Below are positions 34,666 to 43,065 of a stretch of DNA of 64,000 nucleotides, piece by piece. Origin of the DNA: Salinibacterium sp. ZJ70 (GTDB taxonomy: Bacteria > Actinomycetota > Actinomycetes > Actinomycetales > Microbacteriaceae); NCBI RefSeq assembly GCF_011751865.2, contig NZ_CP061770.1, positions 868,001-932,000 of the forward strand, written 5' to 3'. The notes beneath the pieces were generated by a model. The model ran no database searches, was not told the origin of the DNA, and saw only the letters and a list, made by a program, of their open reading frames with translations. The translations under genes and the position numbers were made by a program. Every line of letters begins with the position of its first letter. Within the stretch, counting starts at the first letter, position 1.

Positions 34666-34768
34666 GGTCGCCCCCGCCCGGCGGCCCCGGCACGCCACGC
34701 CTGTAGCGGCGTTCTCACGGCCCCGCACGCGGGATTCTCGGATGGTCGCGGATGCGGATGAGGAGCAC

Positions 34769-35737
34769 ATGAGCGGGTCGGTTCAGCCGGATCAGGTTCC
34801 CCCAGGACGCCCGCCGCTCACGCCCGCCCTCTCGCGCTCCGCTCTCGACCGCGACTACCTGAGCCGCATCGGCGGTGTGCTCGCGCTCGCCGAGGATCCG
34901 CGCACCCGGATCGTCGCGCTGCACGACGGCCGTGCGTTCGGCACCGCGGAGGGTCTGCGTCTGCTGCACACCCCGGCGCTTCCCTCGCTCGACGTCGAGA
35001 CGGCGGTGTTCCTCGGCCGGGCGCGCGAGGCGTCGCCCGACCTGGAGCAGGGTGCCGCAGTGCTCGCGATCCTCCTCGACGACGACCAGGCTGCCGAGCT
35101 CGACGGCGAATGGCTCGACTTGCGGCGGGTGGGGGCGCGGCTCTCCGATCGTGACGCGGGGCTCTTCACGCAGGCGCTCGCACTCGCCAACTGGCACCGC
35201 GTGGCGCGCTTCTCGCCCGCGACGGGCGCCGCGACCTCGGTGACCCAGTCGGGCTGGGTGCGCGTCGATCCCGAGCTCGGCACCGAGCACTACCCGCGCA
35301 CCGACCCTGCGGTCATCGTGGCCGTGCTGGATGACGACGACCGCATCCTGCTCGGCTCGAACGTCACCTGGGAGCTGGGACGCTTCTCGCTGCTCGCGGG
35401 GTTCGTGGAGCCGGGGGAGTCGCTCGAGGCAGCGGTCGTGCGCGAGATCTTCGAGGAGGCCGGGGTGGTCGTCACGGATCCCGTCTACCGCGGCAGTCAG
35501 CCGTGGCCGTTCCCTGCGTCCCTCATGCTCGGATTCGAGGCGCGCATCGCCCCTGACACCTCGCCCGAGCCGACGCCCGACGGCACCGAGCTGCGCGAAC
35601 TCCGCTGGTTCACGCGCGACGATGTGCGCGCCGAGGTCGAGGCGGGCACACTGCTGCTGCCCGGGCCCGCATCGATCGCACACGCGATCATCGCCGACTG
35701 GTTCGGCGAGGCGCTGCCGAGCGGAGTGCGCCCGTGA
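34769..35737 (+). CDS. nudC: NAD(+) diphosphatase / NudC-type Nudix hydrolase
   Basis: 322 residues from the ATG at 34769, which has GAGGAG just upstream; an in-frame ATG at 34742 would add nine residues but has a poor binding site. NudC hydrolyses NAD(H) to NMN(H) and AMP and can decap NAD-capped RNA. The Nudix box is GFVEPGESLEAAVVREIFEEAG and the NudC signature SQPWPFP follows. The zinc-ribbon region before EHYPRTDPAVI has no cysteine (FSPATG and VDPELG replace the two CxxC pairs). It overlaps uvrD2 by four bases. Confidence 0.82.
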   Translation: MSGSVQPDQVPPGRPPLTPALSRSALDRDYLSRIGGVLALAEDPRTRIVALHDGRAFGTAEGLRLLHTPALPSLDVETAVFLGRAREASPDLEQGAAVLAILLDDDQAAELDGEWLDLRRVGARLSDRDAGLFTQALALANWHRVARFSPATGAATSVTQSGWVRVDPELGTEHYPRTDPAVIVAVLDDDDRILLGSNVTWELGRFSLLAGFVEPGESLEAAVVREIFEEAGVVVTDPVYRGSQPWPFPASLMLGFEARIAPDTSPEPTPDGTELRELRWFTRDDVRAEVEAGTLLLPGPASIAHAIIADWFGEALPSGVRP

Positions 35738-37440
35738 CGAGCGATCTTCTCGCAGGGCTCGACGACCAGCAGCGTGAAGCAGCCGAGACGCTCCTCGGGC
35801 CCGTCTGCATCCTCGCGGGTGCGGGCACCGGCAAGACTCGCGCGCTCACCCACCGCATCGCGCACGGCGTCGCGACAGGCGTCTACACGCCCGACCGCGT
35901 CATGGCGCTCACCTTCACGACCCGTGCGGCAGGCGAGCTGCGCTCACGCCTGCGCCGGCTCGGTGCTGAGGGGGTCACGGCGCGCACCTTCCACGCCGCC
36001 GCACTCTCGCAGCTCAGCTACTTCTGGCCCCAGCTCGTGGGTGGGCGCACACCCGAGCTCGTCTCGGGCAAGGCGCGCGTGCTCGGCCACGCCGCCGAGT
36101 CGCTGCGCATCCGCGTCGACACGGCCGTGCTTCGTGATCTCGCGTCCGAGATCGAATGGCGCAAGGTCCGCCGCATGTCGCTCGAGGAGTACGAGCGCCA
36201 GGCGCGCGCGAACCGCGTGATGCCGACGGGGCTCTCGGTGGAGGCGGTTCTCGAGCTGCAGCAGCGCTACGAAGACCTCAAGGATGAGCGCCGCCAGATC
36301 GACTTCGAAGACGTGCTGCTCATCACGGCGGGCATGATCGACGCCGAGCCGCGCGTCGCCGAGCAGGTGCGCGAGCAGTACCGGTTCTTCGTCGTCGACG
36401 AGTACCAGGACGTCTCGCCGCTGCAGCACAACCTCCTGCAGCTGTGGCTCGGTCCGCGCACCGACGTGTGCGTCGTCGGCGACGCCTCCCAGACGATCTA
36501 CTCTTTCGCGGGCGCGTCGAGCGACTACCTGCTCGGCTTCGGATCGCGCTACCCGGATGCCACGGTCGTGCGCCTCGAGACGAACTACCGGTCGTCGCCG
36601 GGCGTGCTCGCCGCCGCCAACCGCCTCATGCGGGGGCGACCGGGCGCGCTCGAGCTGATACCGGCGACCCCCGGCGACACGGCAGAGCCCGTCGTCACGC
36701 GCTGGGGAACGGATGCCGAGGAGGCCGCCGGCATCGCCGACATGATCGCGCAGCAGATCGCATCCGGCGTCGCCCCCGAGACGATCGCAGTGCTCTACCG
36801 CGTGAACGCGCAGTCGGGTGCGCTGGAGGCGGCGCTCGCCGCCCGCGGCATCAGCGCCCGCCAGCTCGGCGGCACGCGCTTCTTCGACCTCGATGTCATC
36901 AAGCGCGCGGTGCTCGAGCTCATGAGCCTCGCCCGCACCGGCTCTCGCAAGGGCATGTACGAGACGGTCGCGGATGTCGCGATGAGCATCGGGTGGACGG
37001 TCGACCCACCCGAGACGCAGGGTGCCGTGCGCGAACGCTGGGAGGCGCTCAACGCGCTCGTCGAGCTCGCCGACAACGCACCGAAGACCATGACGCTCGT
37101 GCAGTTCGTCGCCGAGCTGCGGGAGCGCCAGAGCACCCAGCATGAGCCGACGATGTCGTCGGTCGTGCTGTCGACGTTCCACGGTGCGAAGGGTCTCGAA
37201 TGGGACCACGTGCACCTTGTGGGTCTCAGCGAGGGGCTCATGCCGATCTCGCACGCTAAGGGCTTCGACGCGATCGACGAGGAACGGCGTCTGCTCTACG
37301 TGGGGATCACGCGAGCACGGCGGACACTCGCGCTGCACTGGGCCTCGGAAGGGCTGCGCTCGCGTCCGCGGGAGCCCAGTCGCTTTCTGGCTGAGCTGCG
37401 CAGCGGCATTCCGGGTGCGGCTCGAACCGCAGCGAGCTGA
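35734..37440 (+). CDS. uvrD2: UvrD2-like ATP-dependent DNA helicase
   Basis: 568-residue SF1A 3'-5' helicase. Motifs: LAGAGTGKTRALTHRI (I), ALTFTTRAAGELRSRL (Ia), FVVDEYQDVSP (II), VGDASQTIYSFAGA (III), LETNYRSSPGVL (IV), STFHGAKGLEWDHVHLVG (V) and YVGITRARRTLAL (VI). It ends soon after motif VI, lacking the HRDC domain found in mycobacterial UvrD2. The start is GTG at 35734, overlapping nudC as GTGA. The adnAB, nudC and uvrD2 association also exists in mycobacteria. Its last 134 bases are overlapped on the other strand by the next gene. Confidence 0.85.
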   Translation: MTSDLLAGLDDQQREAAETLLGPVCILAGAGTGKTRALTHRIAHGVATGVYTPDRVMALTFTTRAAGELRSRLRRLGAEGVTARTFHAAALSQLSYFWPQLVGGRTPELVSGKARVLGHAAESLRIRVDTAVLRDLASEIEWRKVRRMSLEEYERQARANRVMPTGLSVEAVLELQQRYEDLKDERRQIDFEDVLLITAGMIDAEPRVAEQVREQYRFFVVDEYQDVSPLQHNLLQLWLGPRTDVCVVGDASQTIYSFAGASSDYLLGFGSRYPDATVVRLETNYRSSPGVLAAANRLMRGRPGALELIPATPGDTAEPVVTRWGTDAEEAAGIADMIAQQIASGVAPETIAVLYRVNAQSGALEAALAARGISARQLGGTRFFDLDVIKRAVLELMSLARTGSRKGMYETVADVAMSIGWTVDPPETQGAVRERWEALNALVELADNAPKTMTLVQFVAELRERQSTQHEPTMSSVVLSTFHGAKGLEWDHVHLVGLSEGLMPISHAKGFDAIDEERRLLYVGITRARRTLALHWASEGLRSRPREPSRFLAELRSGIPGAARTAAS

Positions 37441-38152
37441 CCTCGACGCCGTCGCCCCCGATCCGCAGCGCCCCCTCGAGCACTGCGCCGTCGCCACGCA
37501 GGTGGCGGAGGATGCGTCGCGCCGCCTCGGCGACGGCGGTCGCGGAGCGCACCGGGTCGTGTGCGGGCGGCTCAGCATGCGCGAGCTGGGCGGCGATCGC
37601 CGGCCACGCCGGGTCGCGGTCGCGCTGATGCAGACCCACGCAGTGCAGGCATGCCGTCGTGCCCGGCTCGACGAGCGGTCCGATCGTGATCGCGGCTTCA
37701 CCCGTGACGACCGGCAGGTGCGGCACATCGCCCTGCAGCCAGCGTCGGTGCTCGGCGGGCGAGACGACATGATCCGCGACGATCACCACGAGATCCGCCG
37801 CCGCGGGATCTGAAGTGAGTGCCCCGGCGGCGTGCAGCAGTCGCGCGAGGTCGGCGGCGACGCGGTTGGCGCCGAGCACGAGCGCGCGAGCGCCCGCCTG
37901 CGGCGCATCCGCGGGCAGGAGCGCGGGGGAGAGCGTGTCGCGCAGGCGCTCGGCCTGCCGCGGCGTCACCCCGAACGTGGAGGCGAACATCGCGAATCCC
38001 GACTCCGAGACACCCGCCTGCACGATCGCGAACAGCCGCTCGATGCCGGGGCTCACATCCGGGATGACGGCGAGCACCGGGTCGACGCCCACCTGCACCG
38101 TGCGCGGGTCGCGCCACACCACGGGGAGTGTCGGATCGAGTCGCAGCACCAT
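37307..38152 (-). CDS. ThiF/TOMM cyclodehydratase-partner-like protein
   Basis: 281-residue protein resembling the E1/ThiF-like leader-binding component of thiazole/oxazole-modified peptide systems. A nucleotide-fold-like segment RALVLGANRVAADLARLL lies near residue 90. Cys168 and Cys171 (TACLHC, then VGLHQRDRDPAWP) plus Cys249 and Cys251 (ECRC) could bind zinc. No YcaO gene or peptide precursor is in the window, so a peptide-modification role is not supported. The last 44 codons, including ECRC, overlap the 3' end of uvrD2 on the opposite strand. Start ATG at 38152. Confidence 0.65.
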   Translation of the reverse strand: MVLRLDPTLPVVWRDPRTVQVGVDPVLAVIPDVSPGIERLFAIVQAGVSESGFAMFASTFGVTPRQAERLRDTLSPALLPADAPQAGARALVLGANRVAADLARLLHAAGALTSDPAAADLVVIVADHVVSPAEHRRWLQGDVPHLPVVTGEAAITIGPLVEPGTTACLHCVGLHQRDRDPAWPAIAAQLAHAEPPAHDPVRSATAVAEAARRILRHLRGDGAVLEGALRIGGDGVEVSSLRFEPHPECRCAAQPESDWAPADASAALPRPSAARVSAVLA

Positions 38153-38212
38153 CCGTCAACCCTGCCGCGCGGTGCCGCAGCCTGACGTGCGCTCTCCACA
38201 GGCGACGGCGCA

Positions 38213-38920
38213 TCACGCGTAGATGCGACGCAGGATGCTGCGCTCCGCCCATGCCCACGCCCCGGAGACTGCGAGGTAGAGCCCCGCGGCGAGCGGCACG
38301 ACCGCGAGCGCGGCGACGGTGAGGAACGGCGCCCAGCTGAGCGGACCGCGCGGGTCGAGCGCGGCCGGCAGCTGAGCGGAGGCGGCAGGTGCGTCACGCA
38401 GCGTCAGGCGGCGGTTGAGCCACGCGACCGCCACGAGCACGAGCGCGAGCGCCAGGAAGGTGAGATCGCCGAGCATGGCGCCGCCCAACACATCGCCGAG
38501 GCGCCGCCCCAGGTCGGTGCCGAACGCGGGGGCGGTGAGCAGGCCGTTCGGCTCGCCCGCGATCGTCGGCAGCACGAACAGCGCGTACACGAGCGAGATG
38601 ACGGGCATCTGGGCGAGCAGCGGCAGGCATCCGGCAAGCGGCGACACCTTCTCGGCCGCGTACAGCTCCATCGTCGCGCGCTGGAGCTTCTGGGGGTCCT
38701 TGCGGTGGCGTCGTTGCAGCTCGGCCAGCTGCGGCGCCAGGCGGCGGCGGTTCTGCGCGGCTTTCGCCACGGAGACGCCCACGGGGATGAGCAGGGCGCG
38801 CACGGCGACCGTCACGAGCACGATCGCGAGGGCGGGCGTCACCAGGGAGCCGAGGGATTCGAGGCCGCTGGCGGCGACCGAGAGGATGGCGGCGAGGGGT
38901 GGGAAGTCGAAGGGATTCAT
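38213..38920 (-). CDS. YidC/Oxa1-type membrane protein insertase (paralogue)
   Basis: 235-residue membrane protein with the five-helix YidC core: a first helix ending VTVAVRALLIPVGVSVAKAAQNRRRLAPQ (positively charged cytosolic hairpin follows, RRHRKDPQKLQRATMELYAAEKVSP), then CLPLLAQMPVISLVYALF and three more helices. The groove arginine sits in VAVRALLIP. It is shorter than the essential YidC near oriC and is probably a second insertase. AGGAGC precedes the ATG at 38920. Confidence 0.8.
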   Translation of the reverse strand: MNPFDFPPLAAILSVAASGLESLGSLVTPALAIVLVTVAVRALLIPVGVSVAKAAQNRRRLAPQLAELQRRHRKDPQKLQRATMELYAAEKVSPLAGCLPLLAQMPVISLVYALFVLPTIAGEPNGLLTAPAFGTDLGRRLGDVLGGAMLGDLTFLALALVLVAVAWLNRRLTLRDAPAASAQLPAALDPRGPLSWAPFLTVAALAVVPLAAGLYLAVSGAWAWAERSILRRIYA

Positions 38921-39000
38921 GGGTGCTCCTGGGTCGGATGCGGGCAGACGGGATCATCTGGCCGCCCGAACCCGGAGCGGGTGGGTGCGCGGGGTGCGCG

Positions 39001-39300
39001 TCAGGCGGCCGAGAGGGCCAGCCCAGGAGCGCGGGAGCGGATGTGTCCGCGCGCATCCGGATGCGAGAAGTCGGGCAGATGCCCGAGCAGCACAGCGTGG
39101 CGGCGCGAGCGTGCGCCGACCGCGGTGAGCCGCGGTCGTGCGGCGCTCGTCGCGCGCACGACGGCGACGAGCGCCGCCGCGAGGGCCGCCGTCAGCGCCG
39201 CAGCACCGAGGGCCGCGAGCATCGCGCCCGGCTCATGCACGCCGAGCATCCCGAGCACGACGACGATGCCGTGCAGGAGAGCGACGAGGAACGCGGGCAT
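39001..39300 (-). CDS. Small membrane protein, probably DUF6412
   Basis: 99-residue protein with two membrane helices (residues 4-20 and 28-48) and a basic tail ending HPDARGHIRSRAPGLALSAA. The tail pattern HPDARGxxRxRAPG is that of a small actinobacterial family often encoded beside a YidC-like gene, as here (80 bases upstream on the same strand). The histidine-rich tail could bind metal; this is speculation. The DUF number is recalled and not verified. Confidence 0.6.
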   Translation of the reverse strand: MPAFLVALLHGIVVVLGMLGVHEPGAMLAALGAAALTAALAAALVAVVRATSAARPRLTAVGARSRRHAVLLGHLPDFSHPDARGHIRSRAPGLALSAA

Positions 39301-39366
39301 GGCGACAGCATCTCACATCCGCTCTGACGCGTCCCCCGTCGGGGAGCGGCGAAGCCGCGATGGGGC

Positions 39367-39372
39367 TACACT
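39367..39372 (+). promoter_or_regulatory. -10 element upstream of the TPP riboswitch
   Basis: TACACT, placing the transcript start near 39379, immediately before the riboswitch. Confidence 0.45.
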
Positions 39373-39381
39373 CGGGACCGA

Positions 39382-39470
39382 ACACGGGAGTCCGGTGTGC
39401 CGGGCTGAGAGGAAGCTGCTCCAAGCTTCGACCGTCGAACCTGATCCGGATCATGCCGGCGCAGGGAGGC
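39382..39470 (+). ncRNA. TPP (thiamine pyrophosphate) riboswitch
   Basis: Typical THI element: ACACGGGAGTCCGGTGTGCC, the invariant CTGAGA at about 39404, a variable P3 hairpin (GGAAGCTGCTCCAAGCTTC), then GAACCTGATCCGG and ATGCCGGCGCAGGGAGG. It controls the YkoE-YkoD-YkoC transporter genes that begin 70 bases later; TPP binding should reduce their expression. The segment 39471-39539 to the start codon would carry the expression platform. Confidence 0.93.
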
Positions 39471-39539
39471 AATCTCAGGGTCCGTCTGCATCAGCAGTCG
39501 CCCACCCGTGCCGCTTTCCGACCAGAAAGGGCACGTATC

Positions 39540-40172
39540 GTGACCACCGCATCAACCGACACTCCCGCCACGGCGTCCGCCGCCCCGGCTTCGAAGCGCT
39601 GGCGGGTCGTCGACATCGTCGTCGCCGCCGTCCTCGGCGTCGCAGTCGGTCTCATCTTCATCCTCTGGAACGCGTCCACCGATCCGCTGCGCGAGCTCAT
39701 CGGCGCCGCGATCCCCGGCGCGAGCGCGATCGTCGCGGGCGTCTGGCTCATCCCGGGCGTGCTCGGTGCGCTCGTGGTGCGCAAGCCCGGGGCGGCGCTG
39801 TTCACCTCGCTCGTCGCGGGATCGGTGAGCGCCCTCGTCGTCAACCAGTGGGGCTGGTGGACGCTCGAGTCGTCGCTCGTGCAGGGTCTCGGCGCGGAGC
39901 TCATCTTCGCCCTCTTCCTGTACCGCCGCTTCGGCATCGTGGTGGCGGCGCTCGCCGGCATCGGCTCGGGCATCGCGCTCGCCGTCAACGACCTGCTGCT
40001 CTGGTACGCCTCGATTGCGACGCCCACGTTCTCGACGATCTACGTGGTCGCCGCGATCATCTCGGGGGCGCTGCTCGCGGGTGTGCTCTCGTGGCTGCTC
40101 GTGCGCGCTCTCGCCGCGACAGGTGTGCTGAACCGCTTCGCCGCGGGCCGCGAGCGCACCGAGCTCGTCTGA
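39540..40172 (+). CDS. ykoE: ECF transporter S component, YkoE family (thiamine/HMP)
   Basis: 210-residue membrane protein with about six helices after a 20-residue soluble start. WRVVDIVVAAVLGVAVGLIF and the end ATGVLNRFAAGRERTELV match YkoE, the substrate-binding component of the thiamine or hydroxymethylpyrimidine energy-coupling-factor transporter. GTG start at 39540 with GAAAGGG about eight bases upstream. The TPP riboswitch directly before it supports the thiamine-related substrate. The ATPase gene follows after 21 bases. Confidence 0.88.
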   Translation: MTTASTDTPATASAAPASKRWRVVDIVVAAVLGVAVGLIFILWNASTDPLRELIGAAIPGASAIVAGVWLIPGVLGALVVRKPGAALFTSLVAGSVSALVVNQWGWWTLESSLVQGLGAELIFALFLYRRFGIVVAALAGIGSGIALAVNDLLLWYASIATPTFSTIYVVAAIISGALLAGVLSWLLVRALAATGVLNRFAAGRERTELV

Positions 40173-40193
40173 GCCTGCGGAGCCGGTGAGACT

Positions 40194-41714
40194 GTGACGG
40201 AGGCGACGCCCGTGGGCGCGCGGATCGAAGCACGCGGATGGGGCTGGCGGCACGCCGGTCGCCGCGACCCTGCCGTGCGCGCCCTCGATCTGGTGATCGA
40301 GCCGGGGGAGCGCGTGCTGCTGCTCGGCGCCTCGGGCGCGGGCAAGTCGACCCTCCTGCATGGTCTCGCCGGCATCCTCGGCGGTGCCGACGAGGGGGAG
40401 CAGTCGGGGGAGCTGCTCGTCGATGGCGCCCCCGCCGCCGACGCACGCGGGACTGCGGGGCTCGTGCTGCAGGATCCGGATTCCCAGGCGGTGCTCGCGC
40501 GCGTGGGCGACGACGTGGCGTTCGGGCTCGAGAACCTCGGCGTGCCCGCTGACGAGATGCACCGGCGTGTGCCGGAGGCGCTCGCCGCGGTGGGGCTCGA
40601 CGTGCCGCTCACGCACTCCACGTCGGCGCTCTCGGGCGGCCAGAAGCAGCGCCTCGCGCTTGCGGGGGTGCTCGCGATGCAGCCGCGTCTGCTGCTGCTC
40701 GACGAGCCCACAGCGAACCTCGACCCGCAGGGGGCGGAGGAGGTCGTCGCCGCGGTCATCGACTCGCTTGCGGGGCGCACGCTCGTGGTCGTCGAGCATC
40801 GCGTCGATCTGTGGTGGGGGCACGTGGATCGCGTGGTCGTGCTGGGCATCGACGGGGTGATCTCCGATGGCACGCCGGAGGCGGTGCTCGACTCGTCGCG
40901 CGCGGAACTCGAGGCGGCGGGAGTGTGGTTGCCGGGCGCCGCAGCGCGCCTGCCGCGCTATCCGGCACCCACCGCGGGGCCGATGCTGCTGCACGCCGAG
41001 GGGCTCGCCGTGAGCCGTGCGGGCACGCGGGTGCGCCGTCGTCGGCGTCGCCGTGCCGAGGACGACACCGAGGCGCGCCTCGCCGCCGCGGCGGCACGCG
41101 GCCTCGACGTGACGGTGCGCGCGGGTGAGGTGCTCGCTCTCACTGGTCCCAATGGTGCCGGCAAGACGACCCTCGCGCTCACCCTCGCGGGCCTGCTCGA
41201 ACCCGTCGCGGGAACCGTCAGCGCGACCCCGGGGCTGGCGGGCAGTGCATCCTCTGATCCGGCGTCATGGCGGTCGCGAGAGCTGCTCACGCGCATCGGC
41301 TTCGTGTTCCAGAGCCCCGACCACCAGTTCCTCACCACGACGGTGCGTGCCGAGCTCGAACTCGGGCAGCGCGCGCTCGGAGGCGAGCCCGACGGTGCGC
41401 ACATCGACGAGCTGCTGGGGCGGCTGCGTCTCGACAGGATCGCGCGCGCGCATCCGTTCGGCCTCTCGGGCGGCGAGAAGCGGCGCCTCTCGGTGGCGAC
41501 CGTGCTCGCGACGTCGCCCCGGGTGCTCGTGCTCGACGAGCCGACCTTCGGGCAGGATGCCCGCACCTGGCGCGAGCTCGTAGCGCTGCTCGCTGAGCAG
41601 CGGGACGCCGGCCGCGCGATCGTCGTCGTCACGCACGACCGAGGGCTCGTCGACGCGCTGGATGCGCGTGAGTTCGCGCTCGGTGCCGCCGTCGCCGCGG
41701 GGGAGGCGTCATGA
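40194..41714 (+). CDS. ykoD: ECF transporter ATPase with two fused domains, YkoD type
   Basis: 506-residue protein holding two ABC ATPase domains. Domain 1 (about residues 1-235) has GASGAGKST, the signature ALSGGQKQRLAL and LLLDEPTANLDP; domain 2 (about 290-505) has GPNGAGKTT, GLSGGEKRRLSV and LVLDEPTFGQD, plus the Q-loop FVFQSPDHQF. They energise the YkoE/YkoC membrane complex. The start is GTG at 40194. The linker is rich in arginine (RVRRRRRRRAEDD). It overlaps ykoC by four bases. Confidence 0.88.
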   Translation: MTEATPVGARIEARGWGWRHAGRRDPAVRALDLVIEPGERVLLLGASGAGKSTLLHGLAGILGGADEGEQSGELLVDGAPAADARGTAGLVLQDPDSQAVLARVGDDVAFGLENLGVPADEMHRRVPEALAAVGLDVPLTHSTSALSGGQKQRLALAGVLAMQPRLLLLDEPTANLDPQGAEEVVAAVIDSLAGRTLVVVEHRVDLWWGHVDRVVVLGIDGVISDGTPEAVLDSSRAELEAAGVWLPGAAARLPRYPAPTAGPMLLHAEGLAVSRAGTRVRRRRRRRAEDDTEARLAAAAARGLDVTVRAGEVLALTGPNGAGKTTLALTLAGLLEPVAGTVSATPGLAGSASSDPASWRSRELLTRIGFVFQSPDHQFLTTTVRAELELGQRALGGEPDGAHIDELLGRLRLDRIARAHPFGLSGGEKRRLSVATVLATSPRVLVLDEPTFGQDARTWRELVALLAEQRDAGRAIVVVTHDRGLVDALDAREFALGAAVAAGEAS

Positions 41715-42517
41715 GCGACCTGCTCGCGCCCGTCACCGGGGACCGCCTCGTGCACCGCATCAACCCGGTCGCCAAGATCGCCGCATCCGCTGCCGTCGGG
41801 ATCGCGCTCATCAGCACCATCGACTGGGTCTCCGGGGTGGTGGCACTCGTGCTCATCGGCGCGCTCATCCCGTTCGCGGGGGTGCCGTGGCGCACCCTTC
41901 TGCTGCGTCTGTCGCCGATCCTCGTCGCGGCGCCGCTCACCGGGCTCACGCTCGCGCTCTACGCCGAGCCGTCCGGCCGCATCCACTGGAGCTTCCTGCT
42001 CGCGACGGTGAGCGACGGCTCGCTGCAGTTCGCCACCGCGGCCGTGCTGCGCGTGCTCGCGATCGGGGTGCCCGCGGTGCTGCTCATCGCGACCGTCGAC
42101 ACGACCGACCTCGCCGATGGCCTCATCCAGACCTGGCGTCTGCCCGCACGATTCGTGCTGGGAGCTCTCGCCGGCTTGCGGATGATCGGACTGCTCGTCG
42201 ACGACTGGCGCGCCCTCGTGCTCGCCCGCCGCGCTCGCGGGGTGGGGGACGCGGGCGGATTCTTCGGGCGGATGCGGTTCCTCGGCTCTGTCGCGTTCGC
42301 GCTGCTCGTGCTCGCACTGAGGCGGGCGAGTTCGCTCGCCACCGCCATGGAGGCGCGCGCATTCGGCGGAGACACCCCGCGCACGGCGGCGCGCACGGCG
42401 CGCTTCGGTGCCGCCGAATGGGTGCTCGTGCTCATCGGCATCGCCATCGGGGCGACCGCGATCGCCGTGTCGATCGCCGCGGGCACCTTCCACCCGATCC
42501 TCGGGCCGCGTTCGTGA
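41711..42517 (+). CDS. ykoC: ECF transporter T component, YkoC type
   Basis: 268-residue transmembrane coupling protein with about six helices. The EcfT signature region is FVLGALAGLRMIGLLVDDWR with the coupling-helix motif ARRARGVGDAGG, and a second charged segment follows at MEARAFGGDTPRTA (the conserved ARxxG motif). It links the ATPases to the S component. ATGA overlap with the ATPase gene and GTGA overlap with the following kinase gene show one tight operon. Confidence 0.87.
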   Translation: MSDLLAPVTGDRLVHRINPVAKIAASAAVGIALISTIDWVSGVVALVLIGALIPFAGVPWRTLLLRLSPILVAAPLTGLTLALYAEPSGRIHWSFLLATVSDGSLQFATAAVLRVLAIGVPAVLLIATVDTTDLADGLIQTWRLPARFVLGALAGLRMIGLLVDDWRALVLARRARGVGDAGGFFGRMRFLGSVAFALLVLALRRASSLATAMEARAFGGDTPRTAARTARFGAAEWVLVLIGIAIGATAIAVSIAAGTFHPILGPRS

Positions 42518-43065
42518 CCGTGCGCACTGATCGTGACATCGATCCGGCGCCGCTCGCTGCCCTCCTGACCCGCGGCGTGCAGCCGTTCGTGCTGCTCATC
42601 GACGGGCGCTCGGGTGCAGGCAAGACCGTGCTCGGGCGCGAACTCGCGGCGCGCACCGGCGCGACGCTCGTGTCGCTCGACGAGGTCTACCCCGGATGGG
42701 ACGGACTCGCCGCAGGCGGCGCGGCCGTAGAGGGCATCATCCGCGACGGCAGCTGGCGGCGATGGGATTGGGTCGCTGGCGGCCCGGCCGCGACGGCGCA
42801 CATCGATCGCACCGGGTCGCTCATCGTCGAAGGATGCGGCGCTCTCTCCCGTGCCTCACGTGCCCTCGCGGACCACTCGTGGTGGATCGATCGCGATGCC
42901 GATGAGCGGCGGGAACGCGCGCTCCGCCGCGACGGCGACACCTACGCTCCGCACTGGGAACGCTGGGCGCGTCAGGAGGATGCGCACATCGCGCGCGAGG
43001 ATCCGGAGGCGCTCGCCGACCTCATCATCCGCGACGGGAAGGTGCTCACCGGCTCCACCGAGTGA
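42514..43065 (+). CDS. Small P-loop NTPase/kinase in the thiamine-transport operon
   Basis: 183-residue uridine-kinase-like P-loop protein: LIDGRSGAGKTVLGREL (Walker A, about residue 30), VSLDEVYPGWDGL (substrate aspartate), IVEGCGALS (Walker B-like, strand then Glu-Gly) and a lid-like region DRDADERRERALRRDGDTY. The start is GTG at 42514, overlapping the ykoC stop. A salvage kinase acting on the imported vitamin precursor is an attractive inference from position; substrate unknown. Its last 20 bases overlap the convergent lipoprotein gene. Confidence 0.7.
   Translation: MTVRTDRDIDPAPLAALLTRGVQPFVLLIDGRSGAGKTVLGRELAARTGATLVSLDEVYPGWDGLAAGGAAVEGIIRDGSWRRWDWVAGGPAATAHIDRTGSLIVEGCGALSRASRALADHSWWIDRDADERRERALRRDGDTYAPHWERWARQEDAHIAREDPEALADLIIRDGKVLTGSTE

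Noticed and set aside
37307..38152. Thiazole/oxazole-modified peptide biosynthesis cluster
   Set aside because: No YcaO cyclodehydratase, dehydrogenase, precursor peptide or exporter lies near; only one ThiF/TOMM-like protein is present.
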